64,000 bases of DNA from Coniochaeta sp. PMI_546 (taxonomy: Eukaryota; Ascomycota; Sordariomycetes; Coniochaetales; Coniochaetaceae), in assembly GCA_021432605.1 (NCBI GenBank), contig MU271143.1:505277-569276 (forward strand), read 5' to 3'. Below the pieces are notes generated by a model. It did no database searches. It had not been told where the DNA came from and worked only from the letters and a program-made list of their open reading frames with translations. The position numbers and the translations under genes were made by a program. Positions 24,308 to 34,666 of the stretch are shown in pieces (the first letter of the stretch is position 1; the number at the start of each line of letters is the position of its first letter).

Positions 24308-26913
24308 ATGGCCGGGTCCAATGAAGATGCCGGGGGCAGTGGTACGTTCTTGGTTATTTTCCACGACACATCCACCCCGTCGCCCTACTAGAATACTCAG
24401 GACTAACGAAGTTGCATGCAGTTATCATCAAGCTTACTGCTGACGACAACATCAAAGACCTCCACAAGAGGACAATAGCTCTGACCCAGCTCAACGACAC
24501 CCTCCAAATTGGTCGAGCCAGCAAAGTTGCGACCAAAGGCTTTGTTGCTGCTACTGATAACGCATGGTTTGATTCGCCAGTAATGTCTCGCAATCACGCA
24601 GAGATTGTTGCAGACGTCGACAAAAAGGTACGGCCGATTCTCGCTTCTTGCCCCAAAGTCACATTACTTACTGCCACATAGGCCGTTTACATCCGCGATA
24701 TCGGCTCATTGCATGGAACCTTCATAAATCATTCCCCGGACGGCATCAAGACCAACCAACTTGTAGAGTTACGTGATGGCTTCAGAGTCACATTTGGTGT
24801 GCCCATCTGGCGCAACGCGGAGTCTTTCGCACCAGCAACTGTCAAAGTCGGAATCACGCACGACCCTGGACGAAGACCAAGTCCCGCAGCCGGTTCCACT
24901 TTCGCTCTGCCAGAATACGTGGATGACGAGTCGTCATCTAGCGACGACGACCTGGAAGAGATTGAAGACATTGAAGAAGATCTCCTCGTCTCGGACACAC
25001 AGGGTCCAGGCAAGCCGACTATCGTGGACCTCACCGAAGGTCAACCCCAGGTTGATATTGTCGACCTGACAGACAGAGAAATGCCAGTCAACATGGACCA
25101 CACGGCCGATCGCTTGATCGACCTCACTTCTCCGCCACGAGCCGAGAGCCCTGGCATGGAAGTAGAGGAGGAGACCGAGCGGGACCTCCAGGTCCTGCAG
25201 GCTACAGCCCTGATTCTCGACAAAATCGTCGACAACAGGCCAGAGCCAGATAGAGATGACTCAGATATCGGAAGTCCCTTGTCGGAAGACTCGGAGTCAC
25301 TCAATCTCAGTGATGAGACTGACTCGACGGACAGTGAGGTCAGCATGGAGGATGTTGAGGACGACCACAGCGATGATGATGAAGGCAGCAATAGCGATGA
25401 CGAGAAAGCTGAGTGGGATGCTGAGTACTCCTCGGATGACGACGTGCTTGATCCAGGTAAGCCCCATTCATCGTAGACTTGACCGTCTTCTACCAGACCG
25501 ATCACTGACTTATCGTCAATAGATGATCCAGATACAGCGATTTGGCCACCTCTCGAGGAGCCTGTGATCCCCCCTGTCATCGTTGACCATGGACTTAATC
25601 GCGCCTCCTCCAACGCGAAGCATGACGATACTATACCGCTTGACGCTACTAACGCACCGCCTGACCACCCATTCGCATTTGCGGGACCATACCCCGTCCC
25701 ATATTTCCCAGCTTCCGAGAATGCTCCAGTGTTCGCGCCGGCACGCGTGACGCTACCGTCTCTTCTGAACCCGGAAGCTCGTCAGGCTAGTCCCTCCGAT
25801 GCCGCTCTCCCAAAGCGGACCATCAATATCCCCTCTGTCTTGCCCTTGGGCGGCGGCTCGACAACAGCTGAAGTACTAGGAGAGAAGACTGGTAAATACG
25901 AGTACTTTGCAGCTCGTGAGCAAAATAGACTCCGGACCTTTGCTCCATTCCGCTTGTCGCCGGTCCCGCTCCTAAATGACGGTTGGGCTCGAAGCGCGGA
26001 TTACAGCAAGCATGTGAGGCCTGAGGTGAACCCCACTGTCACCGGGAAGCCCGGTGTATCTGAGGAGCCCACGGTCCCCGAGAAGGACACGGTCGTCGGC
26101 AAGCACGTGCCTTCCGAGAATCTGATGGTTGCCGAGAAACAACAAGCAATCGAGAAGCCTGCTGCCCCAGAGTCGCAGCCGCCAACCAAACCTGCCCCGG
26201 CAGATATTCCCAAAACATTTGCCACAAGCCAAACCGTGATCATCACACCATTGCTCCGAACGGGTGACAACTTCCTGAACCGCCCCCAATCGTCAGCGGA
26301 TTTCCAGCTTCCTACATATCCCGGCGACGATACCGATGAGCCTATTAGTGCTTATGAGCTGCAGAAGCGCAAGATGGCGGCCCAGAAGCAACTGGATACG
26401 ATAACATACCAGCCGAATCTTACTGACGATACGCGCCGTACTCATGTCGGTATCTCAGACATTGTCGACGTCTCGCCGGCATCAGCACCTGAGCCAGAGA
26501 GGCGGGCACCCGTGGTCGGAAGAGGCAAACGCAAGGCTGATGATATGGTTGAACTCACTGCCCAAGAGGTTCAGTGGGAATTCTCCGAGTCCAAGTTGAT
26601 GCGACATCTGCGCGCGGCGAATGAGAGCATGTTGCGTCATGCTCCAATGAATGATGATGATCTGCCTGCTACTCATGCCGAGGCGCTCATCGGTGAGCCT
26701 CAGAAAGGACATCGTTTGACTCCACTGCCTGAGCTCCAGGCCCATACTATCAACATCTCGCAGCACGTCGAGCCGGTGAGTGACGTGCGAGCTCCAAAGC
26801 GGCTCCGTCTGCGCAAGATCGCCGAGCGCCTCGGTTATGCTGCTCTCGGTGGTGCCACTGTCGGTGCTGCGTTGGTCAGCACTCTCATTTACACGGCGCC
26901 TACTTTCACTTGA
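24308..26913 (+). CDS. FHA-domain protein with SUMO-interaction-like motifs and C-terminal membrane anchor
   Basis: Four exons (24308-24341, 24422-24627, 24682-25456, 25523-26913) encode 801 aa; all junctions are GT-AG and keep frame. The FHA domain lies near 35-120: LQIGRAS, then the phosphothreonine-binding SRNHAEI loop, then DIGSLHGTFIN. Directly after it come an acidic patch and three (T/D/R)(I/L)(V/I)DLT motifs at about 193-198, 205-210 and 224-229, which fit SUMO-interacting motifs. A very acidic region (about 260-335) and a long Pro-rich disordered part follow. The last 26 residues (LGYAALGGATVGAALVSTLI, near 776-796) are hydrophobic and could be a tail anchor. FHA domains read phosphothreonine; a role at a membrane such as the nuclear envelope or ER is inference. 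This is not an obvious SLMAP/Far9 protein because no long coiled coil is evident. Confidence 0.85.
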
Positions 26914-27929
26914 ACACATCGGAGCCTTCCAGCACACAGTACCTCCTAGTAATGAGATCAAGTCTTTTCTTCGTATTCTTCCAGACGTCTATCTTCACCT
27001 CGCTTGATGGGACTTCCACGTGTTATTAGTTTTTTTGTCATGACGGTATCTCCCCTAGGAAGGTCCCTGGGTCGGCGTCACGGTTTGCATAGGAGTTGGA
27101 ATGTTACCGGTGTTCAACCTTATGCGAAAGACTTCGATTATCACAAGGCATTTATGCGTGTGTTGCCATTCATTGTAGTACACTCAATATCCTTGCCGGA
27201 TTGAGCCCGGAAGAGGGAGAGAAAGGGATCACGGAACTTGCTGGTATGTTTCTCGAGTGCGACGCTTTTGCTGTATTCCCTGTGATATTTCGGTTCATGT
27301 CTCCAATTCCAGAGGTCGTGTTCTTGGGGGATACGATATAGCAGTCTTATCTGCGACGAGGAAGGGGCAGAAGCAATATGTTTGAATGCGATTGACTCAT
27401 GTTACTTATCATGGAATTGTTCGTTCTAGAAACTGGCATTTCGTTATTCCACCGTTTGTGATCCATAACTGCTATCAGCTCCCCTTATAGCGTGCCCCCC
27501 CATATCCACACACCCTTCGCCCAAATGAAGAAGGACGTTAGTGATAGCCGGGCATCCACTCTGGATTCCACCCATTACCGGTGGTCCATGAGAACCACTT
27601 TGTCTATTCTCCGACTCTCGGCGAGCAGTCCGGCGTGGGCCGTCCCTCCCACGGCTCGGCTGCCAGTAATCGTGGAGAAAGGGGGCGGATTGCTTGCTGC
27701 CGATGAGGGGTAGCTCCGGGAATGGGAGAGACGTCATGTCATAGACTCATAACCAGCTCCGGTACGGCGTTGCGGTTGTGACTTTTGGTGTTTTGTTTTT
27801 TATTTTTCTTTATTTTGTTTTCTTGATCGTCAAGCAGTTACGCTTGCATTCGTGAATAGCTTCTTCCTGAGCTCTTCCTTCTCCTATAGCCCGAGTGTCT
27901 ACGTTCGAAAGGTACTCAAACGAGCCAAG
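26914..27929. other. Intergenic region between the FHA and GGT genes
   Basis: About 1 kb with no gene: the 3' flank of the FHA gene and the promoter of the gamma-glutamyltransferase gene. A T-rich run at about 27786-27823 lies 100-140 bp before the GGT start. No repeats or RNA genes recognised. Confidence 0.45.
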
Positions 27930-29940
27930 ATGCCTCTCTCTACATCGTCCCTCTTCCCGCCTCCATCGACGGAGTACATGAAATGGCCGAGCAGACGCAG
28001 CGTGGTGCACAGCACGAAAGGTATTGTGGCGTGCACCCAGCCTTTGGCGGCGAAATGCGGCATCGACATCCTCAATAAGGGGGGAAATGCTGCTGTAAGT
28101 TCTTGTTTACTATTACCCCCTTTGTCTCCTGAAGGGTGAGGACCATAGACTGACATCTGGGTGATAGGATGCTGCTGTTGCTGTTGGTATGTTCTCTGTG
28201 CATTTCTACAGATATGTTGCAAGATGAACATCGGAGATACTGACACGGTTGGCATAAAAGCGGCGGGTTTGAATATGACTGAGCCCTGCTCGACCGGCAT
28301 CGGTGGCGACATGTTCGTGCTCTACTACGACGCCAAGACGAAGAAAGTGTCCGCCATGAACGGCTCGGGTCGGGCAGGCGCCAAGTGTACACTCGAAGCT
28401 GTACGTTCGAGCCTCAAGATTCCAGATGGCCAGGTCGGTAAGATCCCGATGAATAGCGTACACTCTGTCACCGTCCCTGGCGCTGCCGCCGGGTGGGTCG
28501 ATACGGTCGAGCGGTTTGGTAGCGGAAAGGTCACCTTGGAGGAGGTCCTGGCGCCCGCCGCCGAGCTAGGCGAGAAAGGCTTCCCTGTTAGCGAGATGAC
28601 TGCTGCTTGGGTATGTTCTTGTCCTTTTGAACCCCCATGTGTAGCGGCAAGGTACTAACAAGTGACAGTGGGCTCGCTCCGAGACCCTGATCCGGAACGC
28701 CTCCGCCAACTTTCGCGAGATGCTCAAGGACGACCCCGCCGCCCAAGACGGCGTGCGCGCACCTAAGGCTGGCGAGATTATGAAGAACCCGACTCTCGCA
28801 AAGACCTTCCGGACCCTCGGCTCCGAGGGTAAGAAGGGGTTTTACAGCGGCCGCATCGCAGAGGAGATCATCAAGGTCACCAAGGAACTCGGCGGCCTGC
28901 TGGATCTAGACGATCTGAAGCACCACCTTGACCTAGGCAGCGAGCCCGTCGAGCCCATCTCCCTCAAATTCAGCGCGCAAGGGGCAGACAAGTACTCCTC
29001 CCCCGGCGGCGTCGAAGTCTGGGAGCACCCGCCCAACGGGCAGGGCATCGTCGCCCTCATCGCCCTGGGCATAATCCAGGAGCTCGAGAAGGCAGGCACC
29101 ATTCCCGTCTTCAAGGCAGAAGACCACAACACGGCGCCCTACCTGCACGCCATCATCGAAGCCCTGCGCATCGCCTTCGCCGACGCGACATGGTTCGTCA
29201 CGGACCCCAACGTCGTCTCCGTCCCCAGCGCCGAGCTCCTCTCCGAGTCCTATCTCAAGGAACGCTCCGCCCTCTTCGACCCCTCCAAGGCCTCCGGCGT
29301 CATCGCCCACGGCTCCCCCGCCCTCCGGAGCAGCGACACGGTGTACTTCTCCGTCTCGGACTCCCAAGGCAACGCCGCCAGCTTCATCAACAGCAACTAC
29401 GCCGGCTTCGGCACGGCCATTATTCCCTCTGGCTGCGGCTTCACGCTGCAGAACCGCGGCGCCAACTTCACCCTCGACGAGAAGCACCCCAACGTCCTGG
29501 CGCCGCGCAAGAGGCCCTACCACACCATCATCCCGGGCCTGGTGACGAATGTCTCGGACGGGAGCCTGCACTCCGTGTTCGGCGTCATGGGTGCCTTCAT
29601 GCAGCCGCAGGGCCACGTGCAGGTCCTGCTGGGACAGATCGTGGGCGGCCTGAGCCCGCAGCAGGCGCTTGACGCGCCGAGGATCTGTATCGGGCCTGGA
29701 CAGCCGGATGACGGGACGGATGCGCATGATCTGACTGTTAATGTGGAGGAGGGCATGCCGGAAGCCACGGTGGAGGGGTTGAGGAAGTTGGGCCACAAGG
29801 TTGAGGTTGTCACTGGTATGGCGAGGGCTATGTTTGGACGGGGACAGGTCATCAGGTGGTCTGTTGATCCGGTTGAGGGGACGGGGTTGTGGAGTGCTGG
29901 AAGCGATCTCAGGGGAGATGGTGCTGCGTATCCTGCGTAG
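27930..29940 (+). CDS. Gamma-glutamyltransferase, YwrD-like cytosolic type
   Basis: Four exons (27930-28094, 28168-28186, 28261-28610, 28669-29940) encode 601 aa. The second exon is only 19 nt; including it gives the family phrase NKGGNAADAAVAVAAGLNMT, and CSTGIGGDMF follows. The enzyme is an Ntn-hydrolase that cleaves itself before a catalytic Thr, here Thr402 in SSDTVYFSV. It then transfers or hydrolyses the gamma-glutamyl group of glutathione and related compounds. Other family blocks are SNYAGFGT, LQNRGANF, KRPYHTIIPG and GVMGAFMQPQGHVQ. No signal peptide or membrane anchor is present, unlike classical vacuolar or secreted GGTs, so a cytosolic location is inferred. It is convergent with Grx5 (165 bp between stops), which is also linked to glutathione, but no co-regulation is shown. 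Confidence 0.92.
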
Positions 29941-30105
29941 GTGTTGGAAACATGAAATGATTCATGCTAGGTAACAATTAACAAGCGAACATGAATAGTG
30001 TATTACCAATTCTATTTCCCCGTCTGGCTTACTAGACGCTCGTGAAAGCAATGTACATTGTGCATAAACCTATTCGTACATTCCTGTCTTCCCTCGACAG
30101 CACCC

Positions 30106-30686
30106 CTATTCCTTCGCCGACTGTCCACTCGTACCAGTTGTCCCCTGCGCACCCTCAGCCTGCCCCTCTTCCGCAGGAGCAAGCACCTTCTTCTCCTCCA
30201 ACAGCTTCGCCAGCTCACCATTCTGATGCATCGACACCAGGATATCGCACCCGCCCACAAACTCCTTGTCGACATACAGCTGCGGAATGGTCGGCCAGTC
30301 AGAGTACTCCTTTATGCCGGCCCTCAGCTCCGGGTCCTCGAGGACGTTGAACGCGGCGAACTTGTTTGGGTCGACGCCCTGCAGTCCCAAGATCTGGATG
30401 CTCGCGCGCGAGAAGCCGCACTGCGGCGTCTCGGGCGTGCCCTTCATGAAGAGCACCACGGGGGCGGAGGATACGGCCTTGTCAATCGCTTGGCGGGTCT
30501 GGTCGGAGAGGAGGCGCCGCTGGGCGAGTGTGAGGGAGATGGAGGGTTGGGCGAGGCGGAAGGCCGAGAGGGGCGGCGCGGCGGCTTGCCGGAGTTGCTG
30601 GTGTGATGTTAGCACGTTTGCGACAGACGTTGTTAGAACAAGGTGGCTAGCTAGCTGACCCTTGACAGTACTGTTCTCGAGAACAT
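30106..30686 (-). CDS. GRX5: Mitochondrial monothiol glutaredoxin, Grx5 type
   Basis: Two exons: 30660-30686, which codes only the first nine residues, and 30106-30597. The 62-bp intron has branch site GTGCTAAC and acceptor ACCAG. The product is 172 aa. Residues 1-40 ([15 protein letters not shown] and onward) are Arg/Ser/Leu-rich without acids, a typical mitochondrial targeting sequence. The CGFS active site is at 69-72 within [12 protein letters not shown]; other glutaredoxin blocks are [19 protein letters not shown]. The family coordinates a glutathione-ligated [2Fe-2S] cluster and hands it from Isu scaffold to recipients in the matrix. Reading without the intron would start at an internal ATG and lose the targeting sequence. 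A Gly/Glu/Ala-rich tail of about 25 residues follows the domain. Confidence 0.93.
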
Positions 30687-31361
30687 TTTGGAGGCTTTGT
30701 GTATCTTCGGTTTGGGGAAAAGAAAGGATGTGGTGAGCTCGGTGAGATTTCTAATCGCAGTAATGGAACTTTTGAGGTTCGGCCTCGTCGAAGCATTGGG
30801 ATGTCGAATGATGTAACCGAAATTTCGTATGACACATCCACTCTAAAAACCCTAACCCCGGACCCTGGTTCTCACTTACACGTCCTGTTTTCAAGCAGTA
30901 ACCGTGAGGCAGGACAGGATGCTTGCTCCAGTTCCTGTGTGATATATTGCATGTTTAGCAATTGAGAGACATTTATTGCGAGGACAGGCTTTTGGTAGTC
31001 ACAAGCGGACAAACAGCAGGAAGTTTGGACACGGTGAAACACCACCCTCCCACCTTACCAGGATTTCATAAGATATACATAGGTGTATATATATCCCTTG
31101 GACTGCAGTTGAACGGTCTGACGGAGCCACTTTACAGGTCTGGGTGGGATAACGTGCGATAAACAATACTTGCAAGGGTCAGAGAGAAGAGCGCACCAAG
31201 AGCTGGACATACCTACCTTCAAGCGTCGTCAAAAATCAAAGATGAAAAGAGGAAGTCGAAAGCGACCGCTCTACTCTGAATTCGCAACAAATGCGCCAGA
31301 TACAGTACAACGTACCAAACCAGTATGCACCTCCCAAACTGCTGTCCACCTCAAAAGCATC
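30687..31361. other. Intergenic region between Grx5 and Erv41 genes
   Basis: 675 bp containing the Grx5 promoter (minus strand) and the 3' flank of the Erv41 gene. Nothing else recognised. Confidence 0.4.
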
Positions 31362-32669
31362 CTAATCACCGTGATATCCCTTTGCGCCAAGAACACCCTC
31401 GCTCGAAGCCCGTCTCCTCTTTCCGATGACCTCCTTCAACCACTCCGTCATCGTAAATCCCCAGTGTCCAGCCACCAACGCGCCGCTCAGGATATTGACG
31501 ACCTTGATCAGGAAGACGAAGAAGCTGTCGCGTGTCTCAACGATGTTGAGCAGGATAGGTTCGATGTCGTACTTGAAGAAGATACCTGGGATCGTCCGCT
31601 CGCTGATCTCCTTCTCCTGCTCCGTCACAGCGTACTGGTTCGTGAGAATTGTTCTGGAGCCGGATGTCCCTGGGTAGCCGACGCTATAGGTTGTCGGCAC
31701 GACGGAGAGGAAGTACTGGAACTTGTAGAAGTTGCTCGTGGCCACGCTGATGGTGCGGTCGAGTGGATTGACGAGGGACGGCAGGAACGGGCCGAACGAC
31801 AGCTCGCTTACAATATGCGAGAAGTTGAAGGCTGGACAAGGAGATCAGCAAATTGATGAGAAAACAATTGGACAGCGAGCCGACTTACAATTGTGATCGA
31901 GATGTATTCCCATCCCAGGATATCCATGGCCCCTCGCAGTTATATGGAAGTCCCCTTGGACTTTATTGAGTTCCAGGCTGCCATAAATCCGACAGCTATC
32001 CGGCTCTCCACCACCCCATATCCTCGGCGTCTTTCCCCATCTCGCCTTTTTCCTGCCCAAAGCGACAATGTCGTGCACATGCTCCTCTCCGAATCCTTCA
32101 TCGTGTCCTATGCTCGTGAATCCCTCGCCAGTGATAACACGGCCATCTTTATCCCTCCCCAGCTTGTGTATGCCCTTGCTGTCCACCCACTGCGACCAAT
32201 TGGTAGGGTCGAGCTTCAGCATCGACGCGGCCAGGATGCGGTCGCCGGCGGCATCCTGGACATTGACGTGCAGGTCGTCACACTTCATGCGGACGACAAT
32301 ATCGAGGTTGATCTGCATCGAGCGGCTTATGCCCTTCTCGACGGCGAAGTTGTGCATCTCTTCGCCGCGCCACCAGCGCGATAGTTCGGACCATAGCAGG
32401 ATTATCGATACTATCACCATTGCGACTGTCCATTTTCCGCCGCCGGATGTCCGTGTGACATACTGGGGTTTCGATTTTGCTGCAGGCAGGAGTTATGGTC
32501 AGAACATGGTCCCCTAGGAGAATAATCGGCGGTCCATGATCGACTTACGGAAGGCGTCAAATGCGCTGACAATGTTGCCGGCCTTTGCGCCAAAGGCATC
32601 CTCGTCGAGATGTCTCTTCTCGTCTTGATAGCCATTCTGGTAGCCATTTTGTTGGTAGTCATTCATCAT
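31362..32669 (-). CDS. ERV41: COPII vesicle cargo-receptor subunit Erv41 (ERGIC-2 family)
   Basis: Three exons (32549-32669, 31889-32479, 31362-31831) with GTAAGT donors encode 393 aa. ATG ATG starts at 32669; either Met could be used. A short cytosolic tail with repeated NGYQ leads into FDAFPKSKPQYVTRTSGGG and a first membrane segment near 59-75. A lumenal domain follows (QINLDIVVRMKCDDLHVNVQ, GDFHITARGHGY, FNFSHIVSELSFGPFLPSLV, NFYKFQYFLSVVPTTY). The second segment is near 339-362 (FFVFLIKVVNILSGALVAG), and the tail is basic. In yeast Erv41 pairs with Erv46 and cycles between ER and Golgi, retrieving ER proteins and carrying cargo. The length is slightly above yeast Erv41. Confidence 0.92.
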
Positions 32670-33922
32670 TGCGGTTCTACAATCGAGTGTGCCGCGGCCT
32701 GAGCCGGATGTTGTCGATGTACTCGTTCAAGCTTCCGAAGCTCGGTCTCGGTTTCCTCTGCAAGCACCCGGACGGGAGGACGTAGCTCGGGCGCGCTACC
32801 TCATTTGTGAGGACCGTAGATAGGATATGCTGTACCAGGACCGAAAATTGACAGCAAGTCGCGAAGTGGTGGAAAGTGAATTGGTCTGGCGTCAAAGTGA
32901 AGTACAACGACTATCAATAAGACAGACTCCTCCAACACGACATCACTTGAGGACAGGTCAACCAAAACATATTCAGCTTAAACCCCTTCCCCTTGCTCAG
33001 GGTCTAGCATATTATTGGCCGGCCGTGCAGGCTGAGAGGCCCGCCTATCACTGGAGTGGGGGGCGTTCCATCAATTGCTTCCAGACTGTGGGGTAACTGG
33101 AGAGCAGAGTGTACCTACTGTATGTACATAAGGTAATTACTCCAACAACCCCAGACCCAACCCGATATCCTCCCGCCGATCAATGTACCAAGTGAGCGCA
33201 AGTCTTCAGATAGAGAGAACGTCATAACAATGCTGCAGCTTGTTCCATGCGTCTCGAGGGTAACCAGAGCTAGGCCCTGTCAGCCTTGAGGGGCTCAGTG
33301 ATAAGCTAATCCAATGGAAACAATTCTGCAGAAGTCATGACAGCAACCACCCTGCGATACACTGAACACTTGCGTGCCCTGTAGGATTCTCCATAGCATG
33401 CCCAGAATGTGGATGACTGATGCTTTCCGGCTCTTCAAGAGTTTTCTTGTCACGAAGGCCGTTGCGATAGTGGGACTGGCGAATACTTATACCGATGTCG
33501 ATGGCCTCGCAGGAGGACGTGATAAGGCAAAAGTCAACGTGCAGATCCCAAAGATGGCATCATCCAAACTAACATAGTTCTGTGGGACGGTTTGATGTAG
33601 ATTGTAACAAGGCCGATGACCCTGCTGTAATTGCTCTAGTCGTAACCACCGTTGGTCGGCACTGACTTCTGTGTCTCCTATGCCTTTTCGAAGTGAAGAC
33701 CGGAAAGTCACCCGAATCAGTCACTGCGGCGAGTGAAATGCTTGTATTCATATCAGCTTCTTCGAAGACACAAGAAGGGAGACCTAGAACCGATGTGTGA
33801 CCTGCATATCTCCAAGACCATATATGTTAGGTTTCCCCGCATTCGAAGTGTCTCGACTATCCACGGAACCTTTCATGACAGTACCATTATATCTGTAAGA
33901 AGAGCAATCAAACGCAAGGAAG
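32670..33922. other. Divergent intergenic region between Erv41 and DsbA-like genes
   Basis: 1.25 kb with no supportable gene. It must hold the Erv41 promoter (leftward) and the DsbA-like promoter (rightward). Short ORFs here have no family resemblance. A GTACCTACTGTATGTACATA stretch near 33110-33129 recalls the palindromic elements at 23 kb. Confidence 0.4.
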
Positions 33923-34612
33923 ATGTACGAGTCCCAAATTACATTCGTCCTCGACACAATCTGTCCCTGGACCTACCTAGCCAGGCGTCGTCTCGATCAG
34001 GCGCTGTCCCAGGCCAAAGATCTGCCCGAAGTCAGGGACCACGTTGTTTTCAAGCCGATCATCATCCGACCCTATCAGCTCTATCCTGACTTCAGTTCCC
34101 AAGGTACAGATAAATACGCCTGGTACCTCGAATCCAAGTACAACGGCTCAGAAGAGCGCATGCAGATGTACACCAATCTCATGTCCGCGTATGGATCCGA
34201 GGTGGGCATTAACTTCTCCTTTCGAGGAACAATATCGAACACTCTCGAGGCACATCGTGTGATACAGCAAGTTCAAGAGGAGAAGGGACCAGAGATGGCC
34301 GGCAGGGTGGTGGATGCGTTATATCGCGCTTACTTCGAGGAAGAGAAGCATCCATCTGTTGTGGGGACGTTGGTGGCAGCTTGTGAAGAAGCGGGTATTG
34401 GAAGCGACGATGCAAAGAGCTTGGTTACTGAGAGAAAAGAGGATGGGCTGAGGGAGACGAAGAGGATGGTTGTGGAGCAGAGGATGGAAGGCGTGGATAG
34501 TGTGCCAACCATCAGGCTTGAGGGCAGGAGGAGAGATATCACGCTTGTGGGGGCCAAGAGTGTTGATGAATATGTCAAGGCACTAGTGACGATTGCGAAG
34601 GAAAGTCGTTGA
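33923..34612 (+). CDS. DsbA/FrnE-family thioredoxin-fold protein with a CPWT motif
   Basis: A single-exon ORF of 229 aa starting MYESQITFVLDTICPWTYLA. The fold marker is the N-terminal strand followed by CPWT at 14-17. Other blocks are FKPIIIRPYQLYPDF, GTISNTLEAHRVIQQ, ALYRAYFEEEKHPSVVGTL and GVDSVPTIRL with the cis-Pro. Family members are dithiol oxidoreductases or isomerases. Here the second cysteine of the usual CPWC is replaced by Thr, so a classical disulfide-shuffling role is doubtful; glutathione- or ligand-binding use is possible. No signal peptide is seen, so it is probably cytosolic. It ends 54 bp before the stop of the convergent FluG gene. Confidence 0.85.
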   Translation: MYESQITFVLDTICPWTYLARRRLDQALSQAKDLPEVRDHVVFKPIIIRPYQLYPDFSSQGTDKYAWYLESKYNGSEERMQMYTNLMSAYGSEVGINFSFRGTISNTLEAHRVIQQVQEEKGPEMAGRVVDALYRAYFEEEKHPSVVGTLVAACEEAGIGSDDAKSLVTERKEDGLRETKRMVVEQRMEGVDSVPTIRLEGRRRDITLVGAKSVDEYVKALVTIAKESR

Positions 34613-34666
34613 TCGAACTGGATTTGTAGTTTATTTCTACCTACCATGACCATGTTGATATCTCTG

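Noticed and set aside
28933-29796. 287-codon minus-strand ORF antisense to GGT
   Set aside because: A by-product of strong GC3 bias in the GGT exon, with low-complexity Gly/Val/Asp content.
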